From NCBI GenBank assembly GCA_025350885.1, contig JANXXA010000052.1, positions 1 to 8,862 on the forward strand: a stretch of 8,862 nt of DNA. The letters are read 5' to 3'. The notes beneath the pieces are model-generated. The model had not been told where the DNA came from. It saw only the letters and a program-made list of their open reading frames with translations, and did not search any database. This document shows positions 1 to 5,694 of this stretch, in pieces; within the stretch, counting starts at the first letter, position 1; every line of letters begins with the position of its first letter. The translations under genes and the position numbers were made by a program. This stretch comes from Phenylobacterium sp. (GTDB lineage Bacteria; Pseudomonadota; Alphaproteobacteria; Caulobacterales; Caulobacteraceae).

Positions 1-298
1 TGAAGCGGAAGGTCAGGGTGTAGCTGATCGGAAACCGCTCAATGAATTTCAGCGCGCGGGCGAAGGCGGCCTGCTCGGTCGCGCGCACCACCCACCGGTG
101 CGTCCGGAACCGCCGGCCCGCCACGAACAGCAGATGGTCGAGGATCGCCGAGCCGGCCGTGGCGCAACCCAGGGTCAGCCACAGATTCAGGATCTGCTGG
201 CGCGCCAGCAGACCGCCGACGATCACCGCCGTCTGGCCCTCGAACGCGGCGCCAAGGAAGATCCCGATCGGCCCGTACTGTCGCAGAAACTCTTCCAT
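1..298 (-). CDS. DedA/VTT-family membrane protein (3' part outside window)
   Basis: Only the first 99 codons are present; the gene runs off the left edge. The product fits the DedA/VTT (SNARE-associated) family of inner-membrane proteins, which are linked to lipid-carrier or phospholipid scrambling and to membrane homeostasis. Visible signs are a hydrophobic N-terminus (residues 10-30), FEGQ at 19-22 in the place of the family's conserved acidic residue, the GG at 28-29, a second hydrophobic stretch at 38-60, and Asp54 followed by a GRRF turn (61-64). The visible end (FPISYTLTFRF) resembles the start of the family's RFxxGxR motif. The ATG is the only possible start, because an in-frame TGA lies 11 codons upstream. 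The ribosome site is weak (GAGG almost touching the ATG). It lies 107 bp downstream of ogt on the same strand and could be read through from it, although nothing links DedA to alkylation repair. The family call is fairly firm; the exact role is not. Confidence 0.75.
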   Translation of the reverse strand, partial: MEEFLRQYGPIGIFLGAAFEGQTAVIVGGLLARQQILNLWLTLGCATAGSAILDHLLFVAGRRFRTHRWVVRATEQAAFARALKFIERFPISYTLTFRF

Positions 299-374
299 CG
301 CCTCGCCGTTGCGCTTTGCGGAGAGCGCTCATAGCACGGCCGGCGCGCGGGTCAGCCGTCGATCCCCCTGCTCG

Positions 375-398
375 CGAAATGGGCCACGAAATGGGGCC
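375..398. repeat. Two-copy short tandem repeat between ogt and the DedA gene
   Basis: CGAAATGGGCC (375-385) is repeated after one base as CGAAATGGGGCC (387-398), giving a 12-bp period just past the ogt stop codon. The copies differ by one extra G. It is not an inverted repeat and has no T-run, so it does not look like a terminator. It may be chance or a small replication-slippage product. Confidence 0.4.
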
Positions 399-405
399 GA
401 AGAGA

Positions 406-942
406 TCAGGCGGCGACCCGGTCGTTGAAAGTCGCGCCCTCGAGGTCGAGAAGCCAGCGCTTGCGATGCAGTCCCCCGCCATATCCGGTCAGCGATCCGT
501 CGGTCCCGATCACCCGGTGGCAGGGCACGACGACGGCGACCGGGTTGGCGCCATTGGCCAGACCCACCGCGCGCACCGCCGTCGGTCGCCCGATCCGCTC
601 GGCCAGGCGTGCGTAGCTCAGGGTTTCGCCCGCGGGAATCGTGCAGAGCGCATCCCAGACACTGAGCTGGAACGGTGTGCCGGACGCCGTCCAGGTAACG
701 GCCTCCAGCGCGCCGGCATCGCCTGAGAAATAGGCGTCGAAAGCCCCGCACCAGGGGGACCGGCCTTCGCCGAGCCGGGCCGCGGGATAGTGGCGCCCGA
801 TCCAGGCCAGCATGGCCGGCTCATAGTCCGTCCAGTTGAAGGCCCGCAAACGCCCGACCTCATCGGTGACCAGCAGGGCCGTGCCCACCGGCGTGGCAAG
901 CCGGTCAAGGGTCAGGGTTTCAGGCAGCGTGTCGGCGGGCAT
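406..942 (-). CDS. ogt: Methylated-DNA--protein-cysteine S-methyltransferase (O6-alkylguanine-DNA alkyltransferase)
   Basis: The 178-residue product is a suicide repair protein. It moves the alkyl group from O6-alkylguanine or O4-alkylthymine in DNA to its own cysteine. The C-terminal DNA-binding and active-site domain is complete: FQLSVWDAL at 91-99, the helix-turn-helix around TLSYARLAERIG (107-118), Arg124 in AVRAVG as the expected base-flipping arginine, the ANGANP hinge (129-134), and the PCHRV motif at 140-144 with nucleophile Cys141. The N-terminal domain (about 1-85) is the usual poorly conserved part. I chose the ATG because AAGGA sits nine bases before it; a longer version would need a TTG at 966. 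The start overlaps the last 23 bases of ada-alkA, which points to co-transcription and perhaps translational coupling. The ada-alkA frameshift does not alter this reading frame, so direct O6-guanine repair should survive. Whether it is inducible depends on the state of the upstream gene. Confidence 0.95.
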   Translation of the reverse strand: MPADTLPETLTLDRLATPVGTALLVTDEVGRLRAFNWTDYEPAMLAWIGRHYPAARLGEGRSPWCGAFDAYFSGDAGALEAVTWTASGTPFQLSVWDALCTIPAGETLSYARLAERIGRPTAVRAVGLANGANPVAVVVPCHRVIGTDGSLTGYGGGLHRKRWLLDLEGATFNDRVAA

Positions 943-2448
943 GGGTCCGGGTCCTTGTGGGTTCAACCGCCTTTACGGCGAGCGGGGCGGGGACGGCGTC
1001 GGCCGCCCACAGGTGTTGCGCCGCATAGGCGCGCCAGGGCCGCCACTGCTCGGCGCGCGCCAGCAGTTCAGCTGGCGTCGGGCGCACGCCCGCCTCATCG
1101 GCCATGCCGCGAAGCAGACCGATGTCGGCTTGCGGAAAGGCGTCCGGTTCGCGCAGTTCGCGCAGGGCGATATATTGCGCGGTCCACTCGCCGACCCCAG
1201 GCAGCGCCTTCAGGGCGGCAATGGCGGTTTCCAGGCTCGCGCGCGGGGTGAAGATCGTCGGGTCAGCCGCGACGGTGCGGGCCAGCGCCTCCAGCGCCGC
1301 GCCGCGCGATCTCGGCATGCCGAGTCCGGCGATGTCCTTGCCGATCAGCTGTTCAGGCGTGGGGAAGGCTCGCGTCAGCCCAAGCGCCGCCGCGGTGGGA
1401 TCATCAACGGCTTCGCCATAGGCCGCCACCAGCTTGGCCGCCAGTCCAACGGCCGCCGTCACGGTGATCTGCTGGCCAAGGATCGCCCGCACCGCCAGCT
1501 CGAAACCATCCCACGCGCCCGGCGCGCGCAACCCCGGCCGCGCGGCCACCAGCGGGGCCAGCTTCGGATCCTGGCTGAGGTGCAAACCGATCAGGCCGGG
1601 ATCGGCGCTCAGGTCGAAAACCCGGCGAATGCGGGCGATCACCGCCGGCAGGACCTGCACCTTGGGAAAACGGATCTCGGCCACCAGGAAGTCGCCCGCG
1701 CCGGGCGAAACCGTGACCACGCCGCGCAGGCCATCGACGACCAGGGTTCGCGCATAGCGCCGCGGCGTCACCTGCTCCACCCCGGGAATCGCCCGGGCCG
1801 AAAGAAAATCGATCATCGCGGCCCAGTCGTAGGGCGCGCGGTACGGCAGGCGAACCGTGATGCCGGCGACCTGCGACCGCGCCTCGTCAGCGCGGCTTCG
1901 GCGCAGGGCGCCCGGGGGCCGGCCGAACAGCTGCTGAAAGGTCTCGTTGAACCGCCGCACGCTGCCGAAGCCCGAGGCCAGCGCCACCTCGCCCATCGGC
2001 AGCAGGGTCTCCTGGATCAGCTGCTTGGCCAGCAGCACTCGGCGGGTCTGGGCGACCGCCACCGGGGACGCGCCCAGATGCTGGCGAAACAGCCGGCGCA
2101 GCTGCCGCTCGCCAACGCCCAGCCGCGCGGCCAGCCCGTCCACGTCGCCGGCGTCCATCGCCCCGCCCTCGATCAGCGCCAGCGCCCTGGAGACGGTGTT
2201 GGAGGTGCCGCGCCAGGCGCCCAGATCGGGCGAGCTCTCAGGGCGGCACCGCAGGCAGGGTCGATAGCCGGCTTCCTGGCAGGCGCGGCGCTCGGATAGA
2301 AGCTCATGTTCTGCGGCTTCGGCGTGCGCGCCGGACAGATCGGACGGCAATAGATGCCCGTGGTCCGCACGGCGCCAAAGATGCGGCCGTCGAATCGCGC
2401 GTCCCGGGTCAGGAAAGCGCGGCGGCAGGCTTCGAAGTCCATATCCAT
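920..2448 (-). pseudogene. alkA: Ada-AlkA fusion: methyl-phosphotriester/AraC regulator plus DNA-3-methyladenine glycosylase II, broken by a 1-base frameshift
   Basis: Read with one base restored, this is a protein of about 509 residues. The parts in order are an Ada zinc domain (1-80), an AraC-type helix-turn-helix (about 83-183), an AlkA N-terminal domain (about 195-310) and a HhH-GPD glycosylase domain (about 313-485). The first frame (2448 to about 2285) encodes GIYCRPICPARTP with Cys34 and Cys38; the second (about 2284 to 920) encodes YRPCLRCRPE with Cys65 and Cys68. Restoring one base gives cysteine spacings of 4, 27 and 3, the same as Cys38/42/69/72 of E. coli Ada, so nothing else appears lost. 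The glycosylase has LPGVGEWTAQY and then FPQADIGL, whose Asp is the expected catalytic residue. Intact, it would sense methylphosphotriesters, activate repair genes and excise 3-methyladenine. Without correction the first frame soon turns into an unrelated sequence. The second frame could still give a glycosylase if started internally (e.g. the GTG-type start at 2350). A sequencing error is a real alternative. Confidence 0.9.
2284..2286 (-). other. Frameshift point in ada-alkA (one base missing)
   Basis: On the minus strand the sequence reads AGCGCCGCGCCTGCCAG. Reading TAT CCG AGC GCC GC- and then GCC TGC CAG GAA GCC restores the family pattern (FYPSAAA followed by CQEAGYRPC). One base, most simply a G within the GCCGCG(G)CC run, is missing. 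Short GC-rich runs like this are prone both to base-calling errors and to slippage in vivo. Confidence 0.85.
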
Positions 2449-2506
2449 GCCGCCAGAATGGCCGGCTCGCGCGGGCCTGTCTCGCGGTTTTCGGACATCG
2501 ATGAGC

Positions 2507-2535
2507 TTGACGGCCGGCGGCGTCTTAGCGAAATC
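2507..2535 (+). promoter_or_regulatory. Candidate sigma-73 type promoter for galE
   Basis: TTGACGG (2507-2513) matches the Caulobacter housekeeping -35 consensus TTGACGS exactly. After a 14-base spacer, GCGAAATC (2528-2535) matches the -10 consensus GCTANAWC at all but one position. The allowed spacer is 10-14 bases. Transcription would begin about 20 bases before the galE ATG, leaving a short leader. This is a by-eye match to a known consensus, not proof of activity. Confidence 0.45.
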
Positions 2536-2546
2536 GACACGATCAG
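2522..2546 (-). promoter_or_regulatory. Candidate divergent promoter for ada-alkA/ogt
   Basis: On the minus strand GCTAAGAC (2529-2522) matches the -10 consensus GCTANAWC except for one base. CTGATCG (2546-2540), ten bases upstream, is a poor -35. A weak -35 would fit a promoter that needs an activator such as methylated Ada. The -10 overlaps the -10 of the opposite-facing galE promoter candidate by two bases. I could not recognise a clear Ada box. Confidence 0.28.
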
Positions 2547-2563
2547 GGCTCAGAATTGGCGGC

Positions 2564-3616
2564 ATGACGCAGACTTCGAAACCCGCCGTGCTGGTCACTG
2601 GCGGGGCCGGCTATATCGGCGCCCACACCGCCAAGGCGCTGGCCGAGCGCGGCTTTACTCCGGTGGTCTATGACAGCCTGGTTTCCGGCTTCCGCGAGGC
2701 TGTGCATTGGGGTCCGTTCGTCCACGGCGACATCCGCGACCGCGTCGCCCTGGCCGAAGCGATCGAGACCCATCACGTCAAGGCGGCGATCCATTTCGCC
2801 GGGCTGATCGAGGTCGGCCGGTCGGTGGCGCGGCCCGATCTGTTCTGGGACGTCAATGTCGGGGGCACGACGACCCTGTTGACGACCCTGCGCGAACACG
2901 GTGTCGGGCGTCTGGTGTTTTCCTCCAGCGCCGCGGTCTACGGGCAGGGCGGGCGGGGTCCGCTCGAGACGATCGGCGAGACCGCCGAGAAGGCGCCGGC
3001 CAGTCCCTACGGCGACACCAAGCTCGCCGCCGAATGGCTGATCCAGGCGCAATGCAGGGCCTATGGACTGTCCGCCGTGGCGCTGCGCTACTTCAATGCC
3101 GCGGGGGCCGATCCGTCAGGCATGATCGGCGAGGGGCACGAACCGGAGACCCATCTGATCCCGCTGGCCATCGCCGCGGCGCTCGGCGACGGAAAGCCGC
3201 TGACCGTCTTCGGCAAAGACTTCGACACCCCCGACGGAACCTGCCTGCGCGACTATGTCCACGTGGCCGATCTGGCCGACGCCCACGTCGCGGCGCTGGA
3301 ACGGGAGCTCGCCGATGGCGCCTTCGAGGCCGTGAACCTTGGCGCCGGCGAGGGAAAGTCCGTCCTCGAGGTCATCGACGCCGTCGGTGCGGCGCTGGAC
3401 CGGGATGTTCCAAAGATCGTCGGCGCCCGCCGGGCAGGTGATCCCGCGAGCCTGGTGGCCAATCCGGCGCGGGCCGCGGCGCTGCTCGGCTGGACGCCGA
3501 GGCGATCGTCTCTGGCGCGGATCGTCGAAGACGCGCTGCGTTGGGAGCGCGCGCCAAAGTATGGTGTCGGTCTGCGTGGCGCTTCGGCGCGCCGCGGATC
3601 GTTGACTGGCCCCTGA
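2564..3616 (+). CDS. galE: UDP-glucose 4-epimerase
   Basis: The 350-residue cytoplasmic short-chain dehydrogenase/reductase interconverts UDP-glucose and UDP-galactose with tightly bound NAD. The sequence shows the Rossmann GGAGYIG loop (13-19), HFAGL at 78-82, the FSSSAAVYG strand with catalytic serine near 122, the SPYGDTK motif with Tyr149 and Lys153, RYFNAAGADPSG (175-186), HEPETHLIP (192-200) and CLRDYVHVADLA (227-238), all typical of GalE and close to E. coli positions. The ATG is placed directly before the Rossmann strand; the open frame continues upstream but that part has no GalE similarity and overlaps the divergent ada promoter region. The ribosome site is weak (GGCGG next to the ATG). 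The C-terminal tail from about 331 (KYGVGLRGASARRGSLTGP) is basic and unlike the usual GalE end. With polysaccharide genes downstream, its likely job is to supply UDP-galactose for an extracellular glycan, although the 107-bp gap suggests the next gene may be separately transcribed. Confidence 0.96.
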   Translation: MTQTSKPAVLVTGGAGYIGAHTAKALAERGFTPVVYDSLVSGFREAVHWGPFVHGDIRDRVALAEAIETHHVKAAIHFAGLIEVGRSVARPDLFWDVNVGGTTTLLTTLREHGVGRLVFSSSAAVYGQGGRGPLETIGETAEKAPASPYGDTKLAAEWLIQAQCRAYGLSAVALRYFNAAGADPSGMIGEGHEPETHLIPLAIAAALGDGKPLTVFGKDFDTPDGTCLRDYVHVADLADAHVAALERELADGAFEAVNLGAGEGKSVLEVIDAVGAALDRDVPKIVGARRAGDPASLVANPARAAALLGWTPRRSSLARIVEDALRWERAPKYGVGLRGASARRGSLTGP

Positions 3617-3723
3617 AGACTCGGACGAATTCAATGTGGGCCGGCGCGTCGCAGGCGCCTGACCGCGGCGCCACGAACAGGTCACCGAGTACGCTTAGGG
3701 TCTAATCGGGTTGTGGAGTTTTC

Positions 3724-4086
3724 TTGCTGTTTTGGCTTCCGATCATGGCCGGGATGACGCTGGGCGGGCTGCTGGTCGCGCTGTGGCTGGCCATGCGGCG
3801 GGCCGAACGGCGCGCGCGCGCGTCGATGTATCGGACGCTGGGGGTGGACGAGGAAGCGATCGCCATTCTGAGCGCCGGGACGCGGGCCATCTCCGAGGAC
3901 CTCACCGTGCTCAGGTCAGCGGCGACCCTGCGCGGCCTGCCGACCCCCGACCGCGGAGCGGTGACCTCGGCCGATCCGGTCCAGCCCGCCTATCGGTCGA
4001 ATCTCATCGACCTGCCCCGCCGCGAGGCGAGGCAACGCCCAGGCCGCGCACCGGGGCGGCGCAGTCAGCCGGACAGCCTGGACTGA
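3724..4086 (+). CDS. Small single-pass membrane protein of unknown function
   Basis: I do not recognise this 120-residue protein. Residues 1-24 form one strongly hydrophobic segment, followed by the basic run RRAERRAR (25-32), so by the positive-inside rule the rest should lie in the cytoplasm. Residues 33-60 (around LGVDEEAIAILSAGTRAISEDL) look helical, and the C-terminal half is polar, basic and rich in Arg and Pro, probably disordered. The TTG start at 3724 has a good GGAG site (3715-3718) five bases upstream and gives the full membrane helix; an ATG at 3745 would cut off the first seven residues and lacks a site. It lies 93 bp before the sugar phosphotransferase gene on the same strand and may be co-expressed with it. 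Codon choice resembles the neighbours. It is probably a real gene, because of the membrane segment, ribosome site and position, but its role cannot be inferred. Confidence 0.6.
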   Translation: MLFWLPIMAGMTLGGLLVALWLAMRRAERRARASMYRTLGVDEEAIAILSAGTRAISEDLTVLRSAATLRGLPTPDRGAVTSADPVQPAYRSNLIDLPRREARQRPGRAPGRRSQPDSLD

Positions 4087-4114
4087 AGCGCGCTCTGGTG
4101 GCGCAAAGGGGCCG

Positions 4115-4134
4115 GGTTAACCGGTTGCTTAAGC
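4115..4134. promoter_or_regulatory. Palindrome cluster with two TTAA half-sites (candidate operator)
   Basis: Three 8-bp perfect palindromes overlap or abut: GGTTAACC (4115-4122), AACCGGTT (4119-4126) and GCTTAAGC (4127-4134). Two TTAA half-sites (4117-4120 and 4129-4132) are eight bases apart. The Caulobacterales cell-cycle regulator CtrA binds TTAA-N7-TTAA, so this is one base too wide for a classic site. By eye I found no other TTAA in this GC-rich window. It lies 46 bases before the phosphotransferase ATG, a good place for control of that gene. Confidence 0.35.
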
Positions 4135-4179
4135 CAGACCCGGCATAGTCGCCTTCGCGATTCCCAAGGGCCGATCCTG

Positions 4180-5646
4180 ATGCCGTTCGACGCCAGCGCC
4201 GACCCCACTGAGCCTCGCGCGCACCGTCGCGGGCCTCTGCGGCCGCAGCATCTGGTCAGCGCCCGCTCCCGCCTCGGCGGCGACACGCTGGCCCGTCTGG
4301 TCCAGCTCAGCGATCTGCTGTTGATGGCCGGCGTCGTCGGGGTCGATTGGCTCGGTCATGGCCCCGTCGCCGGCCTGGTGCTGGCCGCCTCGCTGCTGGT
4401 CGCCGCGACCCTGGTCAGCTTCGAGGCCTATCAGTTGAGCGCGCGGGAACGCCTGCATCGGCATATCTATCGGGTCATCGGCGCGGTCGGCGGGTCAGGG
4501 CTGATCATGCTGACCTTCGTGTCCCTTCGCGCGCCCGAAGCCCGGGCCGACAACACTGCCCAGATCGTCGATTGGTGCCTGGCGGTCGCGGGGCTGCTGG
4601 CCGCGTCGCACCTGTGCTGGTTCCTCTACGTCCGTCAGCTTCGGAACAAGGGCCTGCTCACCCCCAACCTGTTGATCGTCGGCGCCACGCCCGCAGCCGC
4701 CCGGCTGATCGAGGCCGCGTTGCGCAGCCGCGAGGTGAACATTCTGGGCATCTTTGATGACCGCGGCGCCCGGACGCCCCGCGACATCGCCGGCGTGCCC
4801 GTGCTGGGGACCACGGCCAGCATGACCTCGCACCGCCTGCTGCCCTACGTTGACCGGATCGTGGTGACCGTGCCGACCGGCGCCGTGGGCCGCATCGCCG
4901 AACTGCTCGCTAGGCTGGCCCCCGTCCCCAACGCCATCAGCCTGCTGGTCGAAGGGCGCGACGCGGCCCGCGAACTGGCCGCCCATGAGCGCATTCTGGA
5001 CATCCCGCTGGCCCATCTTTCGGGCGCCCGACGCGGCGCCTGGCAGCTGTTCGTCAAGCGGTCGCTCGACATCGTTCTCAGCGTTCTGGCGGTGATCGCG
5101 CTGGTCCCGCTGCTGGCGATTCTGGTCGTCGCCATTCGCCTCGACAGTCCCGGCCCAGCCCTCTTCAAACAGCGCCGCCACGGCTATCTGAACGAGGAGG
5201 TGCTGGTCTGGAAATTCCGCTCCATGCGCGCCGAGGCCGCCGACGCCCACGCCAGCCGGCAGGTCAGCGCCAACGACGACCGGGTCACCCGGGTCGGCCG
5301 GTTCATCCGCAAGACCAGCCTCGATGAACTGCCGCAGCTGTGGAACGTGATCCGTGGCGAGATGTCCCTGGTGGGCCCCCGGCCCCACGCCATCGGCATG
5401 CTGACCGACGGCGCGGAGGCCAGCAAGTTGGTTGAAACCTACGCCCACCGCCACCGCATGAAGCCCGGCCTCACCGGCTGGGCCGCGGTGAACGGGTCGC
5501 GCGGCCCGGTCGATACGCCCGAGGCGGTGCGCCGCCGCGTGTCGCTGGACCTTGAGTATGTCGAACGGCAGTCCGTCTGGCTCGACATGGCGATCATCCT
5601 GCGTACGCTGCCCTGCGTGCTTGGGGACACCGGCACGGTGCGCTAG
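4180..5646 (+). CDS. Exopolysaccharide polyprenyl glycosylphosphotransferase (undecaprenyl-phosphate sugar-1-phosphate transferase; HfsE/PssY/WcaJ type)
   Basis: The 488-residue inner-membrane enzyme starts a polysaccharide repeat unit by moving a sugar-1-phosphate from a UDP-sugar to undecaprenyl phosphate. It has four N-terminal membrane helices (about 39-57, 63-81, 99-115, 131-150), a Rossmann-like domain ([19 protein letters not shown], 163-181, to about 280), a membrane anchor at 296-319 and the catalytic sugar-transferase domain. That domain shows KRSLDI (293-298), FKQRRHG (329-335), KFRSMR (345-350), [12 protein letters not shown] (379-390, with the Asp382-Glu383 catalytic pair), SLVGPRP (396-402) and [14 protein letters not shown] (429-442). 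The last motif has Ala where most relatives have Gln (GWAQ). The ATG is backed by AAGGG nine bases upstream. The flippase gene follows after 48 bp, so the two likely form one operon. Caulobacter has three such paralogues (HfsE, PssY, PssZ); I cannot say which this matches, or which sugar it uses. Confidence 0.95.
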   Translation: MPFDASADPTEPRAHRRGPLRPQHLVSARSRLGGDTLARLVQLSDLLLMAGVVGVDWLGHGPVAGLVLAASLLVAATLVSFEAYQLSARERLHRHIYRVIGAVGGSGLIMLTFVSLRAPEARADNTAQIVDWCLAVAGLLAASHLCWFLYVRQLRNKGLLTPNLLIVGATPAAARLIEAALRSREVNILGIFDDRGARTPRDIAGVPVLGTTASMTSHRLLPYVDRIVVTVPTGAVGRIAELLARLAPVPNAISLLVEGRDAARELAAHERILDIPLAHLSGARRGAWQLFVKRSLDIVLSVLAVIALVPLLAILVVAIRLDSPGPALFKQRRHGYLNEEVLVWKFRSMRAEAADAHASRQVSANDDRVTRVGRFIRKTSLDELPQLWNVIRGEMSLVGPRPHAIGMLTDGAEASKLVETYAHRHRMKPGLTGWAAVNGSRGPVDTPEAVRRRVSLDLEYVERQSVWLDMAIILRTLPCVLGDTGTVR

Positions 5647-5694
5647 GCTTGCCAATCGCGGCGACGTTCACCGCAGGGAATAGAGTCGCCCAAG

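Noticed and set aside
943..966. Longer ogt starting at TTG 966
   Set aside because: The extra eight residues are Pro/Gly-rich and unlike the family, while ATG 942 has a well-spaced AAGGA.
2284..2286. Programmed ribosomal frameshift in ada-alkA
   Set aside because: There is no slippery heptamer, no obvious stimulatory stem-loop, and I know of no Ada-AlkA protein made this way. Mutation or sequencing error is simpler.
836..2299. 487-codon plus-strand open frame opposite ada-alkA
   Set aside because: The Arg/Gly/Gln-rich translation has no recognisable domain; the minus strand carries clear AraC and HhH-GPD motifs.
3654..3672. GGCGCC...GGCGCC inverted repeat after galE as a terminator
   Set aside because: The stem is only 6 bp, each arm is itself a palindrome, and no T-run follows on either strand.
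3701..3706. TCTAAT as a -10 box for the small membrane protein gene
   Set aside because: It is one base off TATAAT, but no acceptable -35 lies at a normal distance. Too weak to list.
4125..4150. TTGCTTA plus GCATAGTC as a sigma-73 promoter before the phosphotransferase
   Set aside because: The spacing fits, but the -10 misses the central bases of GCTANAWC and the -35 matches only its TTG.
4495..5655. 386-codon minus-strand open frame opposite the phosphotransferase
   Set aside because: Low-complexity shadow sequence opposite a gene with all expected catalytic motifs.
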